DNA of 15,013 nucleotides from JAILEN01 sp036723975 (GCA_036723975.1 DAIMGJ010000027.1:1-15013); one strand, 5' to 3'. Counted from the stretch's first letter, positions 1-6,898 are shown. Notes: generated by a model from the sequence alone, not told the origin. Made by a program: numbers and translations.

Positions 1-55
1 AAAATACCGACCTCCAAATGTTAGATTTTTGGTCTAACTTTTGGGGGCCGGTACA
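1..55 (-). mobile_element. Left end of an IS3-family (IS150-type) element, cut by the window edge; also a terminator-like hairpin
   Basis: Read on the minus strand from 55, the sequence begins TGTACCGGCCCCC, continues AAAAGTTAGAC, and folds back. Arms 5-25 and 33-53 pair over 21 positions with two mismatches and one G-T pair around a 7-base loop, followed by ATTTT. IS150-type members of the IS3 family typically start TGTACTGnnCCC...GTTAGAC and carry a subterminal hairpin that insulates the transposase from outside transcription. The transposase gene would lie beyond position 1 and is not visible. The same hairpin would end the chemoreceptor-Hpt transcript arriving from the right, 27 bp after the Hpt stop codon. 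The IS assignment is inference from the end sequence; a plain long terminator is the alternative. Confidence 0.5.
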
Positions 56-81
56 AACTCCAAGTCTCTTTCTTAATAAAC

Positions 82-432
82 CTATTCTAATGTTTTAAAA
101 ATACGATCACATACTTTATCGTACTCTTCCTTTACGCGGGGAAACTTTTCTTTCGCCAGTGGAAGGTTTTTTGCACGCAAAGCCTCCGTCACTTCCACGT
201 CCGCCTCGTACAGACTTGTAAGCGCAAGGTTTTGACACATACCTTTTAGTGTATGCGCAGCCACAAATCCATCGTCCACATTGCCTTCCTCCAATGCTTT
301 GGACAGTCTTTGGAAGTTGTTATCTTCCACAAAGATTCGTAAGAACTTTTTTATCCTGTCCTCCCCACGGAACAACGATGTAATGGTTTCATAATCCCCG
401 ATACCGTTGTAACAGTTTTTCAACGTCATCAT
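82..432 (-). CDS. Stand-alone Hpt (histidine phosphotransfer) domain protein
   Basis: A 116-residue cytoplasmic protein made of one Hpt helical bundle. The phosphorylation motif AHTLKG is at residues 59-64, with H60 the predicted phospho-accepting histidine; the Lys and Gly after it are the usual conserved pair. Hpt proteins shuttle phosphate between receiver domains in multistep phosphorelays. No receiver or kinase domain is fused to it. It starts 42 bp after the chemoreceptor stop codon and is probably co-transcribed, suggesting a link to signalling from that receptor, but partner proteins are not in the window. A GGAGG lies 12 bases before the chosen ATG, rather far; a second ATG follows directly and cannot be excluded. 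A TATAAT at 467-462 could give it an extra promoter. Confidence 0.85.
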   Translation of the reverse strand: MMTLKNCYNGIGDYETITSLFRGEDRIKKFLRIFVEDNNFQRLSKALEEGNVDDGFVAAHTLKGMCQNLALTSLYEADVEVTEALRAKNLPLAKEKFPRVKEEYDKVCDRIFKTLE

Positions 433-461
433 AATTCCACATTTCCTCCACTTGTAAAGAC

Positions 462-467
462 ATTATA
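462..467 (-). promoter_or_regulatory. Possible internal -10 element for the Hpt gene
   Basis: A perfect TATAAT on the minus strand lies in the gap between the chemoreceptor stop and the Hpt start. No convincing -35 box stands 16-18 bp upstream, so this may be chance in AT-rich sequence. Confidence 0.25.
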
Positions 468-474
468 AAACGTA

Positions 475-2571
475 CTATTCAATTTTAAAAGTACTAACAA
501 AATCACCGATGGCGGTCGCTGATTCGGCAACGGTTTGTGCGGAACGATCCACATCCTGGCTTTCCTCTGCCACATGCTGTGCGGATTCTACCACTTGTTC
601 AACCGTATCCGTAACCTCAATAGTACTTGCGGACTGCTCTTCGGAGATGGCTGCCACGGAAGCTGCAATCTCATTAACGTTACTCATCATGGTAATCATT
701 TCTTCTACCGTATGACCTGTGGTATCCAAATCTCTGAAGATTACAGCAAATGTATCTCCTGCAGCAGCAACGGCCTCAGAGCCCTGTGCAATCTCCTCCA
801 TATTGGACTGAGACTTCTCAGAAAGATGTTGAATCTGTTCCGTAATGCTTTGGATGATTCCGGCAATCTCAGTGGTTGCATTGGCACTTTCACTTGCCAA
901 GTTTCCGATTTCGTCTGCCACAACCGCAAATCCTCGTCCTGCCTCGCCGGCACGGGCTGCCTCGATGGAAGCATTTAAAGAAAGAAGGTTGGTCTGTGAA
1001 GAAATGGAGTTAATCATTTCAACAATGGAATTAATCTTTTGTGCGGACTCATCCACGCTCATAACAACATCGTTCATTTCAGACATGGAGTTGGAAACAA
1101 GAGCCATGCTCTCTTTTAGTTTTTCCATATCGTTCTTACCTTGGTTGGCCTGTTCTACAAGTGCAGCCATGGTCTCCTGGGTTTCATTTCCCTTTGAAGT
1201 CAAATCAGATACCGCACCTGCCAAAGTAGTAGCATTTTCAGCCAACTCCGTAACGGAATCTGAAATACCGCTCATGGTATCACGAATCTGACCCATAGAC
1301 ATGGACTGTTCTTCCGCCTGACGGTTCAAACTTCCGGAGGCATCCTGAGAATTGGTTGCCTCTGCGGAAAGCTTATTGGTAACCGTCTGCATATCCCCTA
1401 AGGTCTTTCGCATAGACTCAATGAACTTACTCATATAACTGTTCATCAAGCCGATTTCGTCGTTGCCTTTATCATCAATCTGTACGGTAAAGTCACCCTT
1501 GGTAATAGATTCAATGTTATCCGTAAGGGTGGATACCGGTTTGGTAATATTTTTGTATAAAAGCTGTGCCATTACAACTGCAATGGCAACAACTGCAACA
1601 ATCATAATAATCCAGCTGATCATCTGGAACTGATTCATCTCTTTTAAAACATCAGAAGAACTAATGGAAGAAACCAGAGACCATGAAGTTCCCGAAACCG
1701 GCGAAACTGCAACAATGTATTCTGTTCCTTCTCCCTTAATATTAAATACAGCGGCTTCTCCCGTTGTTGTATAAGAAACAATCTTTGTCAAGAACGGATC
1801 ATCCGTATGCTCAGTCGCACTTGTTCCGTTAAATTCCGGATTTGCATAGGACAAAATAAAGTCCTTGTCAAACAACATGGTCTTTCCATTTCCCATAGGA
1901 ATATAATTCTCTGCATTGGCAACAATACCATCTAATGTCAAATCTACAGCGAATACACCTTTTCGTCCGTCCGGAAGTACCACTCTTCTGGAAGCGGATA
2001 CTACCATCTTGCCGGAATCACTATCCACATACGGTGTACCAAACACAAAGGTGTCGGAATCTTTACCGGCGATATACCAATCACGCTCGGTAATGACATA
2101 ATCCGCATCCGGAACCCATCCGGAAGGATCGATCCATGTACCGTCTTCCAATCCGCCGTAAAGACCGTTCGGAACCATTTCTGAACGAGAAAGAGACGAT
2201 TCCAAATACGCATTCATTGCTTCCGCACTTTCAAACGGTACCGTTTCAAGGGTCTCTGCATACATATTATAAGTAGCAAGTAACGTCGTTATTTCTCCCG
2301 AAAGCTCTGCCGCGTTTTTTCCTGATTCACTGTTAAGCGATGCTACCGCATTATCTGCAATAATAGTCTTTGCCCGAATGGATAAAAACAGCACAATAAA
2401 CACTATTGCCACGGCAGTCATAGGCATCAAAACACCTAAAAGTTTACCACTGACACTGCGTTTTGCTCTCTTTTTTTTCTTTGGCTTAGCCAAATTTTTC
2501 TTGTCTTTTTTGGAAATTTCTTCTACCTGAATAGGTTCTTTGACTTCTTTTTCTTCATTCATGTCACTCAT
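475..2571 (-). CDS. Methyl-accepting chemotaxis protein with dCache sensor domain
   Basis: A 698-residue transmembrane chemoreceptor. It has a Lys-rich cytoplasmic N-terminus (1-42), first membrane helix about 44-64, an extracytoplasmic dCache sensor about 70-310, second helix about 318-338, HAMP about 340-395 (starts KNITKPVSTL), and a long coiled signalling domain whose hairpin tip SIEAARAGEAGRGFAVVADE (535-554) binds CheA/CheW. The sensor shows Y158-x4-R163-x-W165-Y166 and P180-Y181-x-D183, the residue pattern known for amino-acid-binding dCache domains, so an amino acid ligand is likely (inference). There is no C-terminal CheR-tethering pentapeptide. The open frame extends 36 codons further upstream, but GGGGAGG seven bases before the ATG at 2571 fixes the start there; the upstream codons cover the promoter. 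The Hpt gene follows. Confidence 0.95.
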   Translation of the reverse strand: MSDMNEEKEVKEPIQVEEISKKDKKNLAKPKKKKRAKRSVSGKLLGVLMPMTAVAIVFIVLFLSIRAKTIIADNAVASLNSESGKNAAELSGEITTLLATYNMYAETLETVPFESAEAMNAYLESSLSRSEMVPNGLYGGLEDGTWIDPSGWVPDADYVITERDWYIAGKDSDTFVFGTPYVDSDSGKMVVSASRRVVLPDGRKGVFAVDLTLDGIVANAENYIPMGNGKTMLFDKDFILSYANPEFNGTSATEHTDDPFLTKIVSYTTTGEAAVFNIKGEGTEYIVAVSPVSGTSWSLVSSISSSDVLKEMNQFQMISWIIMIVAVVAIAVVMAQLLYKNITKPVSTLTDNIESITKGDFTVQIDDKGNDEIGLMNSYMSKFIESMRKTLGDMQTVTNKLSAEATNSQDASGSLNRQAEEQSMSMGQIRDTMSGISDSVTELAENATTLAGAVSDLTSKGNETQETMAALVEQANQGKNDMEKLKESMALVSNSMSEMNDVVMSVDESAQKINSIVEMINSISSQTNLLSLNASIEAARAGEAGRGFAVVADEIGNLASESANATTEIAGIIQSITEQIQHLSEKSQSNMEEIAQGSEAVAAAGDTFAVIFRDLDTTGHTVEEMITMMSNVNEIAASVAAISEEQSASTIEVTDTVEQVVESAQHVAEESQDVDRSAQTVAESATAIGDFVSTFKIE

Positions 2572-2620
2572 ACGTCTGCCTCCCCAAGCAAAAAATATAA
2601 TTGTATAAAACTTAATTAGA

Positions 2621-2648
2621 ATTATACTACTAAAATAAAATAAAACAA
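2621..2648 (-). promoter_or_regulatory. Candidate promoter of the chemoreceptor gene
   Basis: TATAAT at 2626-2621 is preceded by TTGTTT at 2648-2643 with a 16 bp spacer, giving a ~43-base leader before the start at 2571. The -35 box is weak. No sigma-28-type GCCGATAA element is seen, so the receptor does not look flagellar-sigma dependent from this stretch. Confidence 0.45.
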
Positions 2649-2676
2649 GATAGGACACAAAATCGGTCCTATCTTG
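2627..2676 (-). terminator. Intrinsic terminator upstream of the chemoreceptor
   Basis: A perfect 11 bp stem, CAAGATAGGAC at 2646-2656 and GTCCTATCTTG at 2666-2676, has a 9-base loop. On the minus strand it is followed by TTTTATTTTATTTT. It would stop minus-strand transcripts coming from the IS relic or the antisense-RNA region before the chemoreceptor promoter. The T-rich tail overlaps the proposed -35 box. Confidence 0.7.
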
Positions 2677-2705
2677 CACTAGGGCTACCGCCCCTTTATC
2701 CTTGA

Positions 2706-2836
2706 TTATTCTGAACTAAGGATTCTGATTATCGTCAGGCGTGGATTGATTAATGCTCGGTTCTTGAATTCATAACTGTAGCGCATAAAAATAACCCTCC
2801 TTACTGAACTTTTCATTGTCCAGTAAAGAGGGTACA
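2706..2836 (-). mobile_element. IS3-family relic: left terminus plus the first codons of a transposase
   Basis: On the minus strand from 2836 the sequence starts TGTACCC and reaches CTGGACA within 20 bases. It then folds back: ACCCTCCTTACTG at 2793-2805 pairs with CAGTAAAGAGGGT at 2821-2833 with one mismatch, followed by TTATTTTT. This is the layout of IS3-family left ends. An AAGGAGG nine bases before an ATG at 2786 opens a 26-codon frame ending at 2706. Its first residues, MRYSYEFKNRA, resemble the N-terminus of IS3-type transposase OrfA proteins, but the rest does not and a stop follows, so the element appears internally deleted. No matching right terminus was found. The hairpin can also act as a minus-strand terminator. 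Confidence 0.5.
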
Positions 2837-2870
2837 TATCAATGCAGAAGCTTTTTTATTGCATCAGCCA

Positions 2871-2899
2871 TTGTCAAACAAATGTTCTGATGTTATAAT
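2871..2899 (+). promoter_or_regulatory. Promoter of the small membrane-peptide mRNA
   Basis: TTGTCA (2871-2876; one mismatch to TTGACA), a 17 bp spacer, and a perfect TATAAT (2894-2899) preceded by TG at 2891-2892, an extended -10. The start of transcription is expected near 2904-2907, giving a leader of about 80 bases. Confidence 0.75.
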
Positions 2900-2984
2900 A
2901 TTAATTGGAGGTGCTACCTTTACGGTGGCGGTTAGCTCATCCTAGCGAAAGGAGGTAAAAATCCATTCGAAAGGAGGGGTGCTC

Positions 2985-3071
2985 ATGGATATCGTCGGCA
3001 TAATTGCTCTGTGTTTGACCTGCTTCATGGCGGGTATCCAATACGGTAAAGACCATAAAAATGAGAATTGA
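2985..3071 (+). CDS. 28-residue hydrophobic peptide, candidate type I toxin
   Basis: The only convincing plus-strand protein gene. Residues 3-20 (IVGIIALCLTCFMAGIQY) form one possible membrane segment and the tail KDHKNEN is short and charged, the general shape of pore-forming type I toxins in Firmicutes. AAAGGAGG at 2970-2977, seven bases before the ATG, is a strong ribosome site; a second GAAAGGAGG copy sits 22 bases further upstream. The gene has its own promoter, a structured leader and a terminator, and an antisense RNA promoter faces it. It is not one of the well-known Fst, TxpA/BsrG or Ldr peptides that I can recognise. From memory, similar leader-plus-peptide units occur in other Lachnospiraceae, without assigned function. 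Toxicity is inferred only from architecture. Confidence 0.7.
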   Translation: MDIVGIIALCLTCFMAGIQYGKDHKNEN

Positions 3072-3100
3072 CCGCCCTCGGCTAAAGAAGCGGTCAATTC
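3065..3100 (-). terminator. Intrinsic terminator of the antisense RNA and probably of the hisS-aspS-HAD operon
   Basis: GAATTGACCGC (3065-3075) and GCGGTCAATTC (3090-3100) form a perfect 11 bp stem with a 14-base loop. On the minus strand TCATTTTTATGG follows; on the plus strand there is no T-run. The stem includes the last codon and stop of the small peptide. No other terminator lies between the HAD gene and this hairpin. Confidence 0.65.
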
Positions 3101-3116
3101 ATTGACTTAATCTAAA

Positions 3117-3142
3117 GCTAACCGTCATCGGTAGCATCTTTT
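3117..3142 (+). terminator. Likely terminator of the small-peptide mRNA
   Basis: A 7 bp hairpin with one bulged A (3117-3124/3129-3135) and loop TCAT is followed by ATCTTTTCTG on the plus strand. This would end the mRNA near 3142, making it about 235 bases. Confidence 0.5.
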
Positions 3143-3152
3143 CTGTGTCTCT

Positions 3153-3180
3153 ATTATAGCATGCGTACATGTAATGTCAA
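3153..3180 (-). promoter_or_regulatory. Consensus promoter of the antisense RNA
   Basis: On the minus strand, perfect TTGACA (3180-3175), a 16 bp spacer and perfect TATAAT (3158-3153) with the TGC extension (3161-3159). This is the best promoter in the window and closer to consensus than the opposing peptide promoter, as expected for an unstable antitoxin RNA made in excess. Confidence 0.8.
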
Positions 3181-3186
3181 TCCGGC

Positions 3187-3840
3187 CTACTGTTTCAAAA
3201 AATCTCCGAAATCTTGAACTGTTTTAAAAACATAGTCGGCGTGGGTGCGCATGAAGGATTCGTTTTCCGGAATATCAAAACACCAGCAGGCTGCTGCGAA
3301 ATCAATGCCTGCAGCTCGTGCCATATCATAGCCCGGTTTTAAATCATCAATAACTAAGATGTCCTTTGGCTCTAAACCAAACATCTCTTCAATCTTATAG
3401 ATGGCGGTAGGTGCAGGCTTTCGCTCTTCCTTTGGCTGTTCCCATCCGAAGATCACATCCGGCGTCGGCAAATCGTTATGGGCATAATCCTTCAAGATGT
3501 TTTCCGCATAAGAATGGGACGCCACTGCGATGTAACCGCCCGCTGCTTTCTGACGCTCCATTATCTCTTTGATTCCCGGAAAGGCATCCGCCACATGGGT
3601 CTTTGCATACTCGTACCAGAAATCCTCTTCTTTTACGAGTTCTTCCTGATCCAGTCCGATGATATCCGTAAAAAACTCAATTACACCCGGATGGAAATTA
3701 TACTTCACGTAATCCTCTAAAGAATAATCTACCTCCGGATGATAAATCTTCATATACTCCACAAAACTGGGGTAGTGTATCGTCGCTGTCGAATTCACAG
3801 CGGTATCGTCATGGTCAAATACTAAGCACTTATATTTCAT
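3187..3840 (-). CDS. HAD-superfamily hydrolase, phosphoglycolate-phosphatase-like
   Basis: A 217-residue soluble HAD phosphatase. Motif I is FDHDDT with nucleophile D9 and acid/base D11, motif II is VASHS with S108, motif III is K141 in ERKPAP, and motif IV is VIDD with D165 and D166. An alpha-helical cap lies between motifs I and II (about 20-95), typical of the subfamily containing phosphoglycolate phosphatase and beta-phosphoglucomutase. The substrate cannot be told. The open frame runs 24 codons upstream inside aspS, but motif I starts at residue 8 of the ATG at 3840, only one base after the aspS stop codon, so that start is chosen. Such tight spacing implies translational coupling as the last gene of the hisS-aspS operon; a dephosphorylation role linked to translation is unproven. 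Confidence 0.88.
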   Translation of the reverse strand: MKYKCLVFDHDDTAVNSTATIHYPSFVEYMKIYHPEVDYSLEDYVKYNFHPGVIEFFTDIIGLDQEELVKEEDFWYEYAKTHVADAFPGIKEIMERQKAAGGYIAVASHSYAENILKDYAHNDLPTPDVIFGWEQPKEERKPAPTAIYKIEEMFGLEPKDILVIDDLKPGYDMARAAGIDFAAACWCFDIPENESFMRTHADYVFKTVQDFGDFLKQ

Positions 3841-3841
3841 A

Positions 3842-5617
3842 TTATTCTTCCGGCATATTAATCGCCAAGTGCAATTCGTCCAGCTGGTGCTGTGATACCG
3901 GCGACGGCGCATCCATCATAACGTCCTGCGCATTCTTATTCATCGGGAAAGTGATAACCTCACGGATGGATTCCTCTCCGGTAAGGAGCATAATCATACG
4001 GTCAACTCCCGGAGCAGCTCCTGCGTGTGGCGGTGCTCCGTAAGTAAATGCGTTGTACATAGCTGGGAACTTCGCCTTTACTTCGGCTTCTCCAAGGCGT
4101 ACAAGTTCAAATGCCTTTACCATGATTTCCGGATCGTGGTTTCTTACGGCGCCAGATGCAGACTCATAACCGTTGATAACAAGGTCATACTGGTTAGCCA
4201 TGATATCTAAAGGATCCATTTCACCGCGTTCTGCTTTTAATAAGGTCTCAAGTCCGCCCACCGGCATTGAGAACGGGTTATGGCAGAATTCCAATTCTCC
4301 GGACTCTTCTCCGATTTCATACATCGGGAAGTCAACAATCCAGCAGAACTGATACTGTTCTTTATCCATATGCTCCGGACAGAGATTTCCGAGTTTTGTA
4401 CGAAGTACACCTGCGGTCTTTAATGCAACAGCCTTCGGACCTGCTGCAAGACCAACGAAGCATCCCTTTTCAAGTCCGAGCTTTTTCATTACTTCGTCTT
4501 TGATTGGCTGAAGGAATTTTGCGATACCTCCAACGATTTCACCATTTTCATCTACTCTGAACCAGCAGGTCTTTCTTGCTGTCTGAACTTCAACATCAGC
4601 TACCAACTGGTCGATCTGTTTTCTTGAAGCATTAAAGTTTGTAACAACAACCGCTTCGATGGAAGCATCCTTAAATGGCTCAAAATCAATTCCGCCAAGA
4701 ACATCGGTTACATCCTGTAACTCAAGGTCGATTCGAAGATCCGGCTTGTCGGAACCGTATTTTTCCATGGCTTCTCTGAAAGGAATTCTCTTAAAGGGAG
4801 CCGGAGTAATGCGGTCATAGATTCCGTATTTTTCAAATACAGGAACAAGCACCTTTTCAAGCACGTTTAAAACGTCATCCTGCGTTGCAAATGCCATTTC
4901 CATATCCATCTGATAGAACTCACCCGGAGTACGGTCTCCTCTGGCATCCTCATCTCTAAAGCATGGTGCAATCTGGAAATAACGGTCGAAACCGGATGTC
5001 ATCAAAAGCTGTTTAAACTGCTGTGGTGCCTGTGGAAGGGCATAGAACTTACCCGGATGCTTACGTGCCGGAACAAGATAATCTCTTGCGCCTTCCGGTG
5101 AAGAAGCGGTAAGAATCGGAGTTGTAATCTCCAAAAAGCCCTCTTCTGTCATAGCCTTTCTAAGCTCTGCAACAACATTACATCTAAGAACAATGTTTTT
5201 CTTAACTTCAGGATTTCTAAGGTCAAGATATCTGTACTTTAATCTTGTGGTTTCGTCCGCTTCTTTGGAACGGTTAATTTCAAAAGGAAGCTCTGCATTT
5301 CTGTTTTTACCGAGAACCTTTACTTCAGAAGGAACAACTTCTACTTCACCGGTTGCCTGCTTGTCGTTTTTCGCACTTCTTTCGCGAACAACACCGGAAA
5401 CGGAAATGGTAGATTCCTTTGTAATTGACTTAAATGTCTTTACGGTTTCTTCGTCTTCCGCAACAATCTGAGTGGTTCCGTAAAAATCACGAAGTACGGC
5501 AAATCCAAGGTTTGCGCCAACTTCACGGAAGTTTTCCATCCAACCGACTAATGTCACTTCTTTTCCTGCATCGGAAAGTCGAAGTTCTCCACATGTATGT
5601 GTTCTGGACTGTGTCAT
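3842..5617 (-). CDS. aspS: Aspartyl-tRNA synthetase
   Basis: Class IIb synthetase, 591 residues, the normal length of the bacterial type. It charges tRNA-Asp with aspartate. An N-terminal OB-fold anticodon domain (about 1-110) starts with SRTHTCGELR; the catalytic core has LPQAPQQFKQLLM (194-206), motif 2 as FRDEDARGDR (220-229) and motif 3 as GVDRM (537-541). A GAD-type insertion lies about 300-410. Motif 2 continues TPGEFYQMDMEM, one residue longer than the QPEFTQ of E. coli AspRS, and motif 3 reads PHAGAAPG, marking a divergent sub-type found in Lachnospiraceae and relatives. Whether it also charges tRNA-Asn cannot be decided here. GAGGA about nine bases before the ATG is the ribosome site. 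It starts 21 bp after hisS. Confidence 0.97.
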   Translation of the reverse strand: MTQSRTHTCGELRLSDAGKEVTLVGWMENFREVGANLGFAVLRDFYGTTQIVAEDEETVKTFKSITKESTISVSGVVRERSAKNDKQATGEVEVVPSEVKVLGKNRNAELPFEINRSKEADETTRLKYRYLDLRNPEVKKNIVLRCNVVAELRKAMTEEGFLEITTPILTASSPEGARDYLVPARKHPGKFYALPQAPQQFKQLLMTSGFDRYFQIAPCFRDEDARGDRTPGEFYQMDMEMAFATQDDVLNVLEKVLVPVFEKYGIYDRITPAPFKRIPFREAMEKYGSDKPDLRIDLELQDVTDVLGGIDFEPFKDASIEAVVVTNFNASRKQIDQLVADVEVQTARKTCWFRVDENGEIVGGIAKFLQPIKDEVMKKLGLEKGCFVGLAAGPKAVALKTAGVLRTKLGNLCPEHMDKEQYQFCWIVDFPMYEIGEESGELEFCHNPFSMPVGGLETLLKAERGEMDPLDIMANQYDLVINGYESASGAVRNHDPEIMVKAFELVRLGEAEVKAKFPAMYNAFTYGAPPHAGAAPGVDRMIMLLTGEESIREVITFPMNKNAQDVMMDAPSPVSQHQLDELHLAINMPEE

Positions 5618-5638
5618 TTTTCTAATCCTCTTTTCTAA

Positions 5639-6898
5639 TTAATCCGCAAAGAACTCTTTGAACTCATGATATCCCTGAGCTTCTAACTGTTCTTTTTGGA
5701 ATTTCTTATTCTTATTCATCTTAACAACCAAAACCTGACGACCGGCTGCACGCTCTTTTGCAGCTTGTTGCATAATTTCTGCCAGGCGCTGTGCAGGCAT
5801 CTTCTTGTCTACAAGGAAGGCCACCTTTTCATCACTTCCCGGAACTTTAAAGTCCTGTTCCAAAAGAAGTAAAATGATTCGTTCAAAGCCAATGGAAAAT
5901 CCGCAGGCCGGAACGTTCTGTCCCGTAAACTTTCCGATCATCTCATCATATCTTCCACCGCCTCCGCAGCTTCCGCCAAATTCCGGAATAGCAATTTCAA
6001 AAATGGTTCCGGTGTAATAGCTCATACCGCGAACCAAAGTCGGATCAAATACAAGTTCAAAGTCAGCTGCTTTATTTGCATTTACCGCTACCGCAATTTC
6101 TTTTAAGGAAGTTGCAGCCTCTGCGCTGACTTCATCACTAAGTTTGGAAAGCAATACTTCCAAGGCTTCGGATACATCTTTCTTTCCATCCAATAAAGAG
6201 AAAAGATTTAAATACGTATCCACCACATCGGCAGCGTATCCGTGAGAAATCAAATCCTCTTTTACGCCGTCCAAACCGATTTTATCCATCTTATCCAAAG
6301 AGATGAATACATCATCGTATTCTTCTTCTTTAAATCCTGCATAGGATGCCATAGCCTTTAAAATACGGCGCTCATTGATACGGATTTCAAAGTTTTTAAA
6401 TCCCAGTTTTCCAAGGCAAGTGGTGGTTGCGGTGATAAGCTCGATTTCCGCAATGTTTCCTGCTTCCCCTAGAATATCAATATCACACTGGGTGAACTGA
6501 CGATAACGTCCGCGCTGAGGGCGATCCGCACGCCATACATTTCCTATCTGAAGAGCCTTAAAAGGAGAAGGCAAATCGTTCTGATGATTTGCATAGAATC
6601 TGGAAAGCGGAAGGGTCAAGTCATAGCGCATGCCGTAATCCACAACATCTGCTTCTTCTTTCGCTTCTTCCAATTTTAGTTTTTCGCCTCTTTTTAATAC
6701 TTTAAAAATCAGCTTTTCGTTTTCTCCGCCCTGCTTGGAAGAAAGGTTTTCAATATCTTCCATACACGGAGTCTCTATCGGGGTGAATCCGAAACTTCTG
6801 TAGGTTTCTTTAATTACTCCCGTAACATAATCCCGGATTTCCATTTCGCGGGGCATAATGTCTTTCATTCCGTTGACCGGTTTCTTCTTTAAGGCCAT
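5639..6898 (-). CDS. hisS: Histidyl-tRNA synthetase
   Basis: Class II synthetase, 419 residues, which charges tRNA-His. Motif 2 is WRADRPQRGRYRQFTQCD (122-139), the histidine-specific loop is LVRGMSYYTG (288-297), and motif 3 is the GFSIGFER stretch (333-340), followed by a C-terminal anticodon-binding domain from about 355. The GRYRQFTQCDIDILGE form of motif 2 resembles the eukaryotic, archaeal and some clostridial type more than the E. coli enzyme. AGGAGG six bases before the ATG supports the start. It heads the operon with aspS and the HAD gene. Its upstream region lacks a T-box (no GGGTGGTACCGCG), unlike many clostridial synthetase operons. Confidence 0.97.
   Translation of the reverse strand: MALKKKPVNGMKDIMPREMEIRDYVTGVIKETYRSFGFTPIETPCMEDIENLSSKQGGENEKLIFKVLKRGEKLKLEEAKEEADVVDYGMRYDLTLPLSRFYANHQNDLPSPFKALQIGNVWRADRPQRGRYRQFTQCDIDILGEAGNIAEIELITATTTCLGKLGFKNFEIRINERRILKAMASYAGFKEEEYDDVFISLDKMDKIGLDGVKEDLISHGYAADVVDTYLNLFSLLDGKKDVSEALEVLLSKLSDEVSAEAATSLKEIAVAVNANKAADFELVFDPTLVRGMSYYTGTIFEIAIPEFGGSCGGGGRYDEMIGKFTGQNVPACGFSIGFERIILLLLEQDFKVPGSDEKVAFLVDKKMPAQRLAEIMQQAAKERAAGRQVLVVKMNKNKKFQKEQLEAQGYHEFKEFFAD

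Larger units (their letters stand above)
2912..3136 (+). repeat. Complementary 5' and 3' ends of the small-peptide mRNA
   Basis: TGCTACC (2912-2918) and CGGTTAGCT (2929-2937) in the leader are perfect complements of GGTAGCA (3130-3136) and AGCTAACCG (3116-3124) beyond the ORF, giving 16 bp around an internal loop of 10 and 5 bases. Each arm can instead form its own hairpin: GCTACC/GGTGGC at 2913-2918/2924-2929, and GCT-ACCG/CGGT-AGC at 3117-3124/3129-3135 with one bulged A. The mRNA could therefore switch between local and end-to-end folds, as known for hok-type toxin mRNAs. Confidence 0.65.
3055..3146 (-). ncRNA. Candidate cis-antisense antitoxin RNA
   Basis: Predicted from a near-perfect promoter at 3180-3153 and a terminator at 3100-3065 whose minus-strand exit reads TCATTTTTATGG. 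The product would be about 90 bases, complementary to the last few codons and the whole 3' untranslated part of the small-peptide mRNA, including the 3' arm that pairs with that mRNA's leader. This convergent, 3'-overlapping layout is the known arrangement of type I pairs such as txpA/RatA in Bacillus. It starts about 41 bases beyond the HAD stop codon. Existence is inferred from sequence only. Confidence 0.6.

Noticed and set aside
2572..2679. N-terminal 36-codon extension of the chemoreceptor reading frame, with a hydrophobic stretch
   Set aside because: The stretch covers the promoter and a terminator T-run, and a strong ribosome site seven bases before the ATG at 2571 marks the real start.
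3841..3912. N-terminal extension of the HAD frame into aspS
   Set aside because: The residues are Arg-rich and unlike HAD proteins; catalytic motif I begins eight residues after the ATG at 3840, and the extension lies inside the end of aspS.
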